Positions 7,752 to 16,413 of a stretch of DNA of 54,058 nt are shown here, piece by piece. The stretch's first letter is position 1, and each line of letters opens with the position of its first letter. Both the position numbers and the translations under genes were made by a program. Under the pieces are notes generated by a model. The model did no database searches. It saw only the letters and a list, made by a program, of their open reading frames with translations, and was not told the DNA's origin. Source of the DNA: Acidobacteriota bacterium (lineage in GTDB: Bacteria > Acidobacteriota > Terriglobia > Bryobacterales > Bryobacteraceae); assembly GCA_025350695.1 (NCBI GenBank), contig JANXXI010000191.1, positions 1 through 54,058 of the forward strand, in the 5' to 3' direction.

Positions 7752-8471
7752 TTAATCTTTCAGAGGATATTCGCGCTTGACGTTTTTCGGAAGTTTCAAA
7801 GCAACATCTGCTTCGGTTAGATTAGGGTTCAACTGAACGGCGGAATAAGTAGACATTTCATAATCTCCGCTGGGCTTGTGGAATTTCTGTTGAATCGGAC
7901 AGCCTTCTTTCAGCGGAAACCACATTTCCACGCGCTTTAGATGTTCTTGGACAGCCGGGGATCTGGGTGTCAATTCGACACGTGTGGCAGGAACGCCATT
8001 AATCATTTCCTCGCCAGTTACTTTCATCATGTACTCGGCGGCCAACTCTTTCGATGTGCTGCCGAATCCCAGCAACATGAATTGGTCGACCAGCTTCGCG
8101 TATTTCCCAAGATCCACTTCCTGCACAGTCGCAATCTTGGGCAAGAAGTTCTCGTACTTCTTTTTGCCGATCGTAGTGGATCGCGGAGAAGGTTCAAGCA
8201 CGTCGATCCTAATCCGCGTGTCACCAGCTTTGACTTTCTTGATGTAGATCTTGCCCGATTCTTCGGTCTTGTCTTTCAAAACCGCAGTGTAACTAACCCG
8301 TTGGATCTTGGCTTCGAGGGCTCTGAACTGAGCAGCCGCTTGATCGATCCGGGTCTCCACAGCGCTCAACGATTCGACGGCGGATAAGGGAACTATTAAG
8401 AACGGCGCCATTAATAACAACCGGCGTGAAACCGTTACGAATGGATCCTTGGTCTGGTTGTTCTTAGTCAT
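7752..8471 (-). CDS. LolA-like outer-membrane lipoprotein carrier/sorting-family protein
   Basis: A 239-residue exported protein. A Lys/Arg-rich start and hydrophobic core (residues 15-32) form a signal sequence. The mature part has the LolA/LolB half-barrel pattern: a helix of alternating Ala/Gln/Arg residues, strands with 'G-K-I-Y-I-K', a strand of Arg-Ile-Arg-Ile-Asp, and a C-terminal strand describing conversion of a lipid- or fat-like ligand surface. The ATG at 8471 has AGAGGG 10 bases upstream. Proteins like this in Acidobacteriota are often more distant LolA relatives of unknown cargo. It lies 56 bases after a small membrane-anchored protein gene and just before the DUF1624 gene. Confidence 0.78.
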   Translation of the reverse strand: MTKNNQTKDPFVTVSRRLLLMAPFLIVPLSAVESLSAVETRIDQAAAQFRALEAKIQRVSYTAVLKDKTEESGKIYIKKVKAGDTRIRIDVLEPSPRSTTIGKKKYENFLPKIATVQEVDLGKYAKLVDQFMLLGFGSTSKELAAEYMMKVTGEEMINGVPATRVELTPRSPAVQEHLKRVEMWFPLKEGCPIQQKFHKPSGDYEMSTYSAVQLNPNLTEADVALKLPKNVKREYPLKD

Positions 8472-8527
8472 CGGCAATTTGCCCTCTGGATATCGGATGC
8501 AGGCCGGGGGTGATAGGTTTCTATCCG

Positions 8528-8878
8528 TTACTTTTCCGAACGAGTGTGGGCGATGTAGCCGCGAATCGTGTTGTCTTCCACAATTGGTGTTAGTTCAAAT
8601 AGCGCTTGTTTTCTTTCCATCTTCTTGTGGAGCATGTCACTGACCTTTTGCATGCGCTCATTTTCCGGAATCGAGTCCAGCATCGAACGCCCGATCCAGA
8701 AGCGATGATCTTCACCATCGGTAGGAAGCATGACGATGCTAGATGCAATCGGTTGGTCTTTGAACAGGTCCTTGGGTGTAACGAAGATGAAGGCGAGGAT
8801 ACCCACCACCATTAAATCGTACTGCCACCCACCGCGAGGGTAGTCCCAAAGGATGAAACGTTTGATTGTGGTCAACAT
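8528..8878 (-). CDS. Small membrane-anchored protein of unknown function (116 aa)
   Basis: A 116-residue protein with one transmembrane helix at about residues 20-40, preceded by a Trp/Tyr/Arg-rich juxtamembrane segment, and a soluble charged domain of about 70 residues outside. AGAGGAAAG lies 4 bases before the ATG, supporting the start. The family is not recognised. It precedes the LolA-like gene on the same strand with a 56-base gap, so a role in the same envelope process is plausible but unproved. Confidence 0.75.
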   Translation of the reverse strand: MLTTIKRFILWDYPRGGWQYDLMVVGILAFIFVTPKDLFKDQPIASSIVMLPTDGEDHRFWIGRSMLDSIPENERMQKVSDMLHKKMERKQALFELTPIVEDNTIRGYIAHTRSEK

Positions 8879-8924
8879 TGGCTTTCCTCTCTCATTGTAT
8901 CAACCCAAGGATCTCTCATTTCAT

Positions 8925-9758
8925 TTAGGTGACGTTGGCGTCGGTGGTTCCCACACCGTCAATTCTCGCCCGAACTGTATCACCGGCCTTAATTCGCGCT
9001 CCCTTAGGACAACCTGTCGATAAAACATCACCCGGATTCCAGGTGAAGAAATCGCTGTGGAAACTCAGTAGTTTGTACGGCAGGTGCCGCATGTTTCGGA
9101 CGAAATCGCGCGAGCAGATGCCGCCGTTATGTTCTGTAATCACTTCTAGATTGTTGACGTCGGAAATTTCGTCAGCGGTAACGATCACCGGCCCGAAACT
9201 GAAGAATGTGTCTATGCTCTTGGCTCGGGTCAGATATCGCGGATTCTTGGCCAACACATCCAAAGCAGTCAAATCGAGCGTGGTTGTATAGCCGAAGATC
9301 ACGCTGGGCACGTCTTCCATCGGGACGAAACGGCATTTCTTGCCTATAATCACCCCCAGTTCGCCCTCGGCGTCCACATCATTCGATACATGGGGCGGCG
9401 GCAGTATGATGTCTCCGCCTGGTTCGAACAGGCAAGAAGCGGGCTTCATGAAACTTCCGGGCTCTTCGGGTTGGACCGCGTTGATATCTTCCGCATGCGA
9501 TTTGTAGTTCAAGCCAATGCACCAGATTTTTGGGGGCACGGGGTAGGGAAGCAGCGGCTTCACTTCGCTTGGAGGAAGCGCATCGGCCTGTGCGGCGTCC
9601 CGCAAAGCAGTAAGGTCACCTGATTCGATGATGGCCAGCAAATCATTTGGAACTTTGGATCCCAATTTGGCGTTGATCTCGGTCACCGGAACGATGCCTT
9701 TCGGCGTCACAACCCCTGCATGCGTTTGGCCGCCGTAAGAAAAGCGAAGTAGTTTCAT
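8925..9758 (-). CDS. Fumarylacetoacetate hydrolase family protein
   Basis: A 277-residue enzyme of the FAH superfamily (2-keto-4-pentenoate hydratases, acylpyruvases, fumarylacetoacetases). An N-terminal small domain (residues 1-75) is followed by the catalytic domain that begins with the Ile-Gly-Leu-Asn-Tyr-x-x-His-Ala motif near residue 82. The metal-binding Glu-x-Glu is in 'Asp-Ala-Glu-Gly-Glu-Leu' near residue 130, and the family Lys/Asp residues follow in 'Arg-Ala-Lys-Ser-Ile-Asp'. The C-terminal motif 'Gly-Asp-Val-Leu-Ser-Thr-Gly' is intact. It probably hydrolyses a diketo acid from aromatic or sugar catabolism. It follows homoserine dehydrogenase by 30 bases; no functional link is evident. 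Confidence 0.92.
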   Translation of the reverse strand: MKLLRFSYGGQTHAGVVTPKGIVPVTEINAKLGSKVPNDLLAIIESGDLTALRDAAQADALPPSEVKPLLPYPVPPKIWCIGLNYKSHAEDINAVQPEEPGSFMKPASCLFEPGGDIILPPPHVSNDVDAEGELGVIIGKKCRFVPMEDVPSVIFGYTTTLDLTALDVLAKNPRYLTRAKSIDTFFSFGPVIVTADEISDVNNLEVITEHNGGICSRDFVRNMRHLPYKLLSFHSDFFTWNPGDVLSTGCPKGARIKAGDTVRARIDGVGTTDANVT

Positions 9759-9788
9759 GTTCTCCTAAACTGATCCGGAGTTGAGTCA

Positions 9789-10751
9789 TTAGACAGACCG
9801 GGCAATATCCACCAAGTCGGAGAACAGGCCGTAAGCGGTTTGCTCCACAGTTGGGTTTAACTCCGCTATGCCTAACGTTCCCATCCAGTCTGTTTCAATT
9901 TGCAACAAATTGGAGGTGCCTTGCAAGCGGGCCAGCGGATCGTTGCGGTCAAGGGCCTCAGGTAGGACGGTCAAACGGATGCCTTCTGGTGTCCGTGTCG
10001 CTCTAGCCACTAACGCGATGGTGCTGGTTGAACCTTCAATTTCCGCCAACCGATGCGGGGTGAGTCCGGAAATACCCTCTCGTTTGATTTGTAACGGCGT
10101 CACCCCCGCGTCCATCAAAACGTTGGCCAGCGCCGCCGCTTTTGAAGCGGAATCCCAACCGTCGATATCGAAGCTTGGGTCGCTCTCCGCGATGCCCATT
10201 TGTTGGGCCAGCGCAACGCCTTGGGCCAGCGAATGGCCTTCGCGCATTTGCTGCAAAACAACCTGGGTTGTGGAGTTAAACACCGCCGAAAAGCCCTTGA
10301 TCGTAACCGCGGGTAAATTGTGCCGAACCATGTTGAATACCGGGGTTCCGTCCATCACCGTCGATTCAAAACGGAACATCAATTGCCGGAAAGACGCTTC
10401 ATTGCGCAGTTCCCGATAAGCATGGGCAATTGGGCCTTTGTTGGCGGTGACGACGTGAATGCCGCGGGCGAAAGCGGCCCGGATGTGGCCGATAGCCGGC
10501 TCGCCGTCGTGCGGGCTCAACGAAGTAATTTCGATCGCCACCTCGGCTTGCGCTTTATCCAGAAATTCTTCAGCAGATGCGGCGCGAGGACCGAACTTGG
10601 TATCGCCCCCCACGCCACCTAGATCGTAGGCCGTGCCGTGATTGGCAGTGTGTATGGCCACAATGCGAAACGGATACACCGACCTTTGCAGTTCCAGCAA
10701 CTTGGCGAAACTACGTCCTACGTTTCCGAAACCGAACAGGGCTATATTCAA
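9789..10751 (-). CDS. Homoserine dehydrogenase (no ACT domain)
   Basis: A 320-residue NAD(P)-dependent dehydrogenase that reduces aspartate semialdehyde to homoserine for Thr and Met synthesis. The nucleotide motif Gly-Phe-Gly-Asn-Val-Gly is at residues 7-12. 'Val-Thr-Ala-Asn-Lys-Gly-Pro' and the later 'Asp-x-Asp-Gly-x-Asp-x-x-x-Lys' helix give the catalytic Lys/Asp set. The usual C-terminal ACT regulatory domain is absent, as in short archaeal-type enzymes, so Thr feedback through it is not expected. The start is a TTG with GGAG 8 bases upstream. It is 18 bases downstream of the DUF4139 gene. Confidence 0.9.
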   Translation of the reverse strand: MNIALFGFGNVGRSFAKLLELQRSVYPFRIVAIHTANHGTAYDLGGVGGDTKFGPRAASAEEFLDKAQAEVAIEITSLSPHDGEPAIGHIRAAFARGIHVVTANKGPIAHAYRELRNEASFRQLMFRFESTVMDGTPVFNMVRHNLPAVTIKGFSAVFNSTTQVVLQQMREGHSLAQGVALAQQMGIAESDPSFDIDGWDSASKAAALANVLMDAGVTPLQIKREGISGLTPHRLAEIEGSTSTIALVARATRTPEGIRLTVLPEALDRNDPLARLQGTSNLLQIETDWMGTLGIAELNPTVEQTAYGLFSDLVDIARSV

Positions 10752-10769
10752 TTAACACTCCAGATTCAA

Positions 10770-12809
10770 TTAGAACTCCAGCTTCTCAATTAGACTGCCG
10801 AGTTCTGATTCTAGCGCAATCTTTTTCCTGCGCAGCACGGAAACACTGTCCCGGAGTTGAGCGATCTTTGTTTCCTGATCCGCCAGGTCCTTGACATACT
10901 TTTGGACCAATTCCTGTTGGCCGGCAACTCGATTCAAGCTACCTAGGTTCTGGCGAAGGCGCTCTTGGTCCTTGAGGATGTCTCCCTGCTCAGCCGTTGC
11001 TATGTTCATCTGGTTCCCGGCTTCTGAAATCTCGTCCTGTTTTGCGAGGATTCTTTCGAGGCCTTGCCTTCCTGCCGGGGTTAACGCCTTGTTCTGAGTC
11101 CACACGGCTACCAAGTCACGATTCACGTCACTAGCTCCAAAAGATTCTTCAATTTGCCGCTCTTCTGTAATGGGAACTTGAAGTTCCTGGCCAGCTGCAA
11201 GTTTTACTTCAAATCTATTTGATTTAGTTGTTGTTTCTGAAGGCTTTATATTAATTAACTTATAGCCATCACGAAGTTGTCGTTCAATGATTAGAGTTTT
11301 AGATTTGGCGTCTACATTCTTCACCGTGTAAGTTGTGGTTTCTCGCGCGGCGCTCTTGGCTGTTACGATCCCTTTGCGCAGATGAACCTCACGGACGATA
11401 TTTGAGGAAGAATCAAGTAGCGTTGTCACACGGGTCCCCAAGTCGATCCCATAGCTGATTAGTCGTTTGTCAGTTGCCTTGAGCGTCTCCATTAAGGCCT
11501 CCCCCGCATAGGCGCCGTCGTAAACTGTGACGGGACCTCCGTCAAGAGTTTTACCGGTGCTGTTGGTGAGCTCTGCCGCATTTCTCGGATTAGGGGAAGA
11601 ATGGTCGGAATACATAAGGAGCTTTCTGGTCGTAAGCTTTTGTTGCAGAAACGGAATCATTGCCGATTCGTTTCGCTTCACTGTCACCGGTGTGGCAAAG
11701 TTGTATTCAAAAAGCTCACCCATTTCGCGTCCATCAGCGGAGACAACGACCGCTGATGGCGCCTTTTGAACAGATGCGAATTGTTGCGGTCTCTCAAACA
11801 CTTTCATGGATTTGGCCGCCATCGGGGCCGACGGGATCCCAAGTGCCGTACCATCTCGGAGAGCGCCTCCGATTACACCTCCCACGTATATTTCGGGAGC
11901 GACGGCCCTATCCTCAGCCAGTTCAGCATTCGGGCGAAACATGAATTTAGGATCATATAATTTTGTAACAAAGGAGATTGGACGTCCCGAGACCACGGAG
12001 AGTTTGATATTGGTCCAGTCATCCGCCGTCGTGTTGTCCACTATGGCCCATCCTTCCAACGTCGCGTCTCCAGACGGAGGAAAGATCAGCCGGTAGCTGG
12101 ATTTCCATGCAGGCATGGGAATCATGTAGCTGGCGGTTAGCTTGCGACCTCTTTTGTCGGCCGAGTCGATATAGACACTTCGCTGATCCTTGTTCCGGGA
12201 ATTTGAAACGGCCGTCAAATATTCCCTCAATTGAAGTTGCAGGGAAGGGTCGGCTAAACGCAAGGACTGAACAGCATTAAGATCGATAGAGCGCAAGTCG
12301 CCAGCTTCGGTGAGAACCACCAGCGTTTCCTTGGATAGTTCTTTGTTGTCCTTATCGGCGGTCAGCCGTCCGGAGAGGATGGATCCTTTGATGGGCTGAG
12401 TTCCATATTGAATTTCGACGCGGGCTCCTTTCAATTGATCCAGAAATTGAGCCAGAGACTGCCGTTCGCCAAGCTTGAACGGGAAATCAGCCAGGCGATT
12501 TGCCAACGGTTGGCTGGAGTCATAACGAACCCCAGTGACTTTTCCGCCACCCGATTCCTCCAGCGTTAGCGACTTCAAAACGTCGTCCATGTCGGCTGCC
12601 TTGAAATCTAGTTTGGCGGATTCACCGGCCGCCAAGTCGCCGGACCTTTCAAAAAAGGCAACACCATGCTTGTAGAGAATCACTTGCCTTACCGGCAACT
12701 CTCCGGCGGCAAGCATGCCAGCTGAGGCCAGAGCGGCTGGAATAGATCGGGCAATTCGTCGTTTCATCTTCGGTTTCGTTCTCCTCTGTTTGGGTATTCG
12801 GCTGGCCAT
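10770..12809 (-). CDS. Exported DUF4139 domain protein
   Basis: A 679-residue secreted protein. A very basic N-region and hydrophobic core (to about residue 37) form a signal sequence. The N-terminal part contains the 'Val-Ile-Leu-Tyr-Lys-His-Gly-Val-Ala' pattern typical of these proteins, the middle has the long beta-rich DUF4139 region (residues ~200-560), and residues ~585-675 are a predicted coiled coil rich in Gln, Glu and Leu. Relatives include the eukaryotic 'mucoidy inhibitor A' family; the biochemical role is unknown. An alternative ATG at 12767 has AGGAG 13 bases upstream. A stretch near 11200-11330 is visibly more AT-rich than its surroundings, suggesting some composition shift. 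Confidence 0.85.
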   Translation of the reverse strand: MASRIPKQRRTKPKMKRRIARSIPAALASAGMLAAGELPVRQVILYKHGVAFFERSGDLAAGESAKLDFKAADMDDVLKSLTLEESGGGKVTGVRYDSSQPLANRLADFPFKLGERQSLAQFLDQLKGARVEIQYGTQPIKGSILSGRLTADKDNKELSKETLVVLTEAGDLRSIDLNAVQSLRLADPSLQLQLREYLTAVSNSRNKDQRSVYIDSADKRGRKLTASYMIPMPAWKSSYRLIFPPSGDATLEGWAIVDNTTADDWTNIKLSVVSGRPISFVTKLYDPKFMFRPNAELAEDRAVAPEIYVGGVIGGALRDGTALGIPSAPMAAKSMKVFERPQQFASVQKAPSAVVVSADGREMGELFEYNFATPVTVKRNESAMIPFLQQKLTTRKLLMYSDHSSPNPRNAAELTNSTGKTLDGGPVTVYDGAYAGEALMETLKATDKRLISYGIDLGTRVTTLLDSSSNIVREVHLRKGIVTAKSAARETTTYTVKNVDAKSKTLIIERQLRDGYKLINIKPSETTTKSNRFEVKLAAGQELQVPITEERQIEESFGASDVNRDLVAVWTQNKALTPAGRQGLERILAKQDEISEAGNQMNIATAEQGDILKDQERLRQNLGSLNRVAGQQELVQKYVKDLADQETKIAQLRDSVSVLRRKKIALESELGSLIEKLEF

Positions 12810-13139
12810 TGAATCCTTTCATCGGGATAGAAGATTCATTTGAATCCCATCTTTATCATGCCTTGTTTGGAAGCCAAGGTGTAATCCGAACTAATGCGAA
12901 CCGCCCACTTTCCATCGCAACCGTAAGGTTTTCTGCAAGTGTTGTTATTGTCAGAGGTCGAGGAGTGGCGTTTGCCAATACATTTCGGGGTAAAATGTTT
13001 CAAGGGCGTTCTGTTACGCTATGAAATGAAAAAATGACGGCAAGGTGCTGTAGTAGTAGTAGGCTTTTGGTACCGTGGTAGTAAAGTCGAGCATCGAAAT
13101 CGCCGATTAGCACATTAGGACTAGTTCTCTGGAGGACCG
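12810..13139. other. Divergent intergenic region (DUF4139 / beta-barrel genes)
   Basis: About 330 bases between two divergent genes with no supported coding region. It contains a (TAG)4 tract at 13051-13062 and an AT-rich stretch around 12990-13035. The promoters of both genes must lie here, but I see no convincing -35/-10 pair. Confidence 0.4.
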
Positions 13140-14459
13140 TTGAGATTACTGTACGGAAGTTTGTTGTTGAGTCTTACGCAGCTGGCTAGCGCGCAAATCG
13201 GTGGTTTTGGGTCAAACACCATTGGTGGCGGCGGAGTCAGGGAAGCCCGGATCGGACGAGGAGGGGAAGGCATCCGCCCGTTCGCCAGTGTTAGTGGTGT
13301 TTACGATACCTCTGCCGGATACATAACAAGCGCTAACGGGCAGTTTGAGACGCAATCTTCGTACGGCGTCGAGGCTGGCTTCGGGGCTTACGGAACCAAG
13401 ACATGGAAGCGCACGGCCCTTGGTCTTAATTACCGGGGCGATTACGTTCATTACTCGGCGGGTTCAGCGCAGAATGGTAGCAACCAAGTGTTGAGTCTTG
13501 CACTGAGTCACCAATTTGACAGAAAGTGGTCAGCTCAAGTAGACATTGCTGCTGGTTCGACCAACCGAGTTTTTGGCGCGTTGCAGAGCTACATCCCATT
13601 CGACGCCAACTTTAACAGTACTCCCACGAATGAGGTGCTTAGTAGCCGCACCAATTACGGACAGGTGAGCGCTCACGCAACATACGACGCCAATCGGCGG
13701 TTCGGCATGCGATTTGGCGGAACAACAATCACAACAAGAAGAGCCACAAAGGGATTGGCGGAATTGCAGGGGTATTCGACGGATGCTGAGGTTTTTCGTA
13801 CTCTAAGCCGGTCGACAAAAATTACCGCAGCCTATCAGTTTAACCATTACCATTTTCTCGGATCTTTTGGAGCCTCGGACATTCACGGCGTGACTTTGAA
13901 ACTGGAGCGGCGGATCAACCGCGATTGGAGAGCCACCGTTGGCATGCAGGCCTATCGTGTTGAGAGTCTTGGAGCAGTAGTTGTGAGTCTTTCTCCGGAG
14001 GTCGCTGCTCTGTTCGGTCGAACCCAAGGTTTGGAGGCTTTCTATCGGATTGATAAAATCCCCGGTTACAGGGGTTCTCTGAACTACCAAAGAAAGCAGG
14101 TCTTCATGGACTTCAGCGCGGAACAAGTTGTCGCCCCGGGAAATGGCATTTTTCTCACCAGTAAGCAAACTACGGCAAATGCCAGCCTGAGCTACACTGC
14201 GGAGAAGGTATGGAACGTTGGCATCAATTCGAATTATACCCGATACAATAGCATTACCCGAGCCCTTGATCCCTATAACGCATTTGCTATCGGTGGCGGC
14301 GTAACGCGCAAGATGCCATGGCTTGGAAGTCATATTTTTGTTAGGGCGGATGCCCGCAAATTCGATCAGGCCAACTTAACAACAATTAAGCAATCGGGAT
14401 ACCGCATATCAGGGGGCGTCGGGTTCAGCCCGCGTGCCGTGCCTCTGAGTCTCTGGTAA
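13140..14459 (+). CDS. Outer-membrane beta-barrel protein
   Basis: A 439-residue exported protein with a cleavable signal (residues 1-19, ending Ala-Ser-Ala). The mature part is a Gly-rich linker followed by many amphipathic strands alternating Tyr/Phe/Gly with polar residues and short turns, typical of a large outer-membrane barrel. No TonB box or plug is seen. It starts at a TTG with GGAGG 4 bases upstream. A single-domain response regulator begins 5 bases after its stop, so they are an operon. Similar paired barrels in Acidobacteriota lack a known substrate; a channel or surface structural role is possible. Confidence 0.82.
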   Translation: MRLLYGSLLLSLTQLASAQIGGFGSNTIGGGGVREARIGRGGEGIRPFASVSGVYDTSAGYITSANGQFETQSSYGVEAGFGAYGTKTWKRTALGLNYRGDYVHYSAGSAQNGSNQVLSLALSHQFDRKWSAQVDIAAGSTNRVFGALQSYIPFDANFNSTPTNEVLSSRTNYGQVSAHATYDANRRFGMRFGGTTITTRRATKGLAELQGYSTDAEVFRTLSRSTKITAAYQFNHYHFLGSFGASDIHGVTLKLERRINRDWRATVGMQAYRVESLGAVVVSLSPEVAALFGRTQGLEAFYRIDKIPGYRGSLNYQRKQVFMDFSAEQVVAPGNGIFLTSKQTTANASLSYTAEKVWNVGINSNYTRYNSITRALDPYNAFAIGGGVTRKMPWLGSHIFVRADARKFDQANLTTIKQSGYRISGGVGFSPRAVPLSLW

Positions 14460-14464
14460 GTGCT

Positions 14465-14833
14465 GTGATCCCACGTCGGCTTCTAGTTGTCGATGATGAG
14501 GAAGCCTTGCTTGCTTTGATGGAACGTTTTTTACGCCGTAGCGGATTTGACGTGACCGGCGCAAGCAGTGGTGAGTTTGCGTGGAAAGAACTACTGGCCT
14601 CTGATGGCGATTTCTCGCTCATCATTCTTGACCTTACTCTCCCGGGGTTATCGGGCGTGGATTTATTGGGGCAATTGAGAGCGGCATCTCCATCGCTTCC
14701 GGTTCTGCTTCTGAGTGGATACCCTTTTGATACCGGGAGCCTTCCGCCAGCTTTGCAATCAAACGTTTGGTTCGTTCAAAAACCGTTCAGCCCGAAAACT
14801 CTAGTGGTATTGATAGAAGAAATTCTTGGGTAG
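14465..14833 (+). CDS. Single-domain response regulator (CheY-like receiver)
   Basis: A 122-residue stand-alone receiver domain. Acid-pocket Asp10 and Asp11, phospho-acceptor Asp56, the switch Ser84 and the conserved Lys106 are all present. There is no DNA-binding or enzymatic output domain, so it acts by protein contact or in a phosphorelay. The start is a GTG just after the barrel gene. No histidine kinase is in the window. Being the second gene of an operon with an outer-membrane protein is unusual for a CheY-type regulator. Confidence 0.92.
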   Translation: MIPRRLLVVDDEEALLALMERFLRRSGFDVTGASSGEFAWKELLASDGDFSLIILDLTLPGLSGVDLLGQLRAASPSLPVLLLSGYPFDTGSLPPALQSNVWFVQKPFSPKTLVVLIEEILG

Positions 14834-14845
14834 CGCGATCTGCTT

Positions 14846-15034
14846 TTATCTTCTTTTGCTGACGCGAACAGGTGGGAGCTCATGTTGTTTCCCTGTCAGT
14901 CTTTCTAAGTTCTGAGCATTTTCTTCCCACAATTCAGCCTTGGCAGTCTTTTCCGCTGTTGCCGTGGCTGCGGTGAGACGAAGTAAGCTAAGTTGAAATT
15001 CGACGTGGGCGTCTAGATCTGCGGTCGCGTTCAT
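14846..15034 (-). CDS. Possible small helical protein, doubtful
   Basis: A 62-residue frame from ATG at 15034, rich in Ala, Glu and Leu and predicted helical, with a basic C-terminus. It has no ribosome-binding site. Longer in-frame extensions (to 15160) and another frame (to 15224) look less protein-like, and the alternatives suggest a degraded or chance frame. It lies 13 bases from the response-regulator stop, convergent. Confidence 0.25.
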   Translation of the reverse strand: MNATADLDAHVEFQLSLLRLTAATATAEKTAKAELWEENAQNLERLTGKQHELPPVRVSKRR

Positions 15035-15184
15035 GTAAAGAGTATCGGCTGGCCTTATCGTTCTCTTTAGATTTAGCTGCCAATATTTTAGCGACCGTAT
15101 TTGTGAATGTGACAAGAACTTGCCTCTTCGATTGGGACCGGACAGGGAAGAATAGTTCAAGCCCCGGCCCTGGTTGGCCCGAGC

Positions 15185-15202
15185 GCCGGAGAATCCTCCG
15201 GC
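15185..15202. repeat. Hairpin: 7-bp stem, 4-base loop
   Basis: GCCGGAG-AATC-CTCCGGC, a perfect and stable stem. No T-run follows on either strand, so it is not a classical intrinsic terminator. Confidence 0.4.
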
Positions 15203-15339
15203 TGGCTATGTGTTTAAGGCTCAAGGGGTTAGGTTGGGAAGGATTGTGATGGAAGGAGAATTGGAGAGAAAACTACTTGAGAGGAGTTGACTTCTGTGGG
15301 ATAATCTGAGGAACAACCTCTGATCCTTGAGCCTTTACC

Positions 15340-15390
15340 ATTTGCATTACGTTAATATGTATGCAAATTGAGTGCCAAACTCCGTTTGGC
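15340..15390. repeat. Two consecutive inverted repeats
   Basis: ATTTGCAT (15340-15347) and ATGCAAAT (15361-15368) are separated by 13 AT-rich bases. Right after comes GCCAAAC-TCC-GTTTGGC (15374-15390), a perfect 7-bp stem with a 3-base loop. The first looks like a protein-binding dyad, the second like an RNA hairpin. Confidence 0.4.
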
Positions 15391-15608
15391 CTCCGAAGTC
15401 CTACCCACGCCCATATCTTTGCCCCCAACGAAGTTTAATGTTTTCTTTTTAATCAACAACTTAAGCCTTTTAGCACGGTCGACCCGTACGTTCTTGCTCA
15501 TTAACGAATACACGCTAGATTTTACACGGCTGGTGTCTAAAGATTTCCAGAAATGCTAAAATCGGGTCCATAACGGTAATCATTACCACTTTGGCACGGA
15601 TCGGCGAG

Positions 15609-16346
15609 CTAGACTTTGCCGGCTTGCTGGGTTTGAAACCGGTCTCCGGATTCCCACTGGAAATTCGATCGTTCCCGGCGGATTCGTGCTATGGACTTCA
15701 GGTAAAGCTTGCCAAAGACGAACAAGCGCGCGTGTGAGACGCCGAACGCCCTAGGCGTATAGTGAAAAGGGATCTCGCGTATGCGGCACTTCAAATAGTA
15801 TTGTTGGGCCAGCAGTTCCTCCAGGAACTCGAAGTCTCGGGCGACCACATTCAAGGCGAGACAATGTCGCGAGTAGAGCCGGAAGCCACTGGAGACATCC
15901 CGGAAGGGTAGCCCAATTGCCACGCGGTAGACCCCGTTCAGGATCCAACTCAGAACCTTCCTGGACCACTCGGCATCACTGCCGCCGCCCTTAATGTAAC
16001 GCGAACCGATGAAAACGTCGGCAGTGAGACGTTGATCCCACATTTCTAGTAGTTTTTCAGGTGGATGTGAGCCATCGGCATCAAGAGTTGCAACATACGC
16101 GCCTTTAGCCAGTTGAAAGCCCGTGATCAGGGCACCGCCGTATCCGCGTTCAGTTTGGGGAACGAAGATGGCACCATTTTGGTCGGCAATTCGAGACGAA
16201 TTGTCGGTACTGCCCCCGTCCACGACAATCACCTCGTAGGCGATTTGAGCATCCAAAAGATGACGATTCAGCTTTGGCAGCAGAATCTCCAAGTTCGCCG
16301 CCTCGTTCCAGGCGGGCAGCACAATGCTCAGCTCAACGTTCTTCAT
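15609..16346 (-). CDS. Family 2 glycosyltransferase (dolichol-phosphate-mannosyltransferase-like)
   Basis: A 245-residue GT-A enzyme. Residues 5-45 carry the nucleotide-sugar-binding start (Ile-Val-Leu-Pro-Ala-Trp-Asn-Glu, then Val-Val-Asp-Gly-Gly-Ser-Thr-Asp) and the DxD motif is Asp-Ala-Asp near residue 90. The 'Phe-x-Gly-Ser-Arg-Tyr' and 'Ser-Gly-Phe-Arg-Leu-Tyr' patterns are those of polyprenyl-phosphate mannose/glucose synthases. It lacks the C-terminal membrane helices of some relatives. Product: probably a polyprenyl-phosphate-linked sugar for glycan or lipid modification. It is transcribed alone, about 70 bases from the TolC gene. Confidence 0.9.
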   Translation of the reverse strand: MKNVELSIVLPAWNEAANLEILLPKLNRHLLDAQIAYEVIVVDGGSTDNSSRIADQNGAIFVPQTERGYGGALITGFQLAKGAYVATLDADGSHPPEKLLEMWDQRLTADVFIGSRYIKGGGSDAEWSRKVLSWILNGVYRVAIGLPFRDVSSGFRLYSRHCLALNVVARDFEFLEELLAQQYYLKCRIREIPFHYTPRAFGVSHARLFVFGKLYLKSIARIRRERSNFQWESGDRFQTQQAGKV

Positions 16347-16413
16347 CCGTATGGAGGCTATTATAGTCCTTGCCGTCCCGTCTCGCCAGTGCCGGTACTC
16401 ATTTAACAGCTGC

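Larger units (their letters stand above)
15035..15608. other. Non-coding stretch with several hairpins
   Basis: About 570 bases with no supported gene. It contains a strong 7-bp hairpin at 15185-15202, an 8-bp inverted repeat at 15340-15368, and an adjacent 7-bp hairpin at 15374-15390. TTGACT at 15287 is followed by ATAAT too closely for a normal promoter. The region is more AT-rich than its neighbours. It could hold a structured RNA or the regulatory region of a lost gene. Confidence 0.4.

Noticed and set aside
14988-15224. 78-residue basic frame on the minus strand
   Set aside because: Arg-rich low-complexity end and no SD; overlaps the doubtful 62-residue frame in another register.
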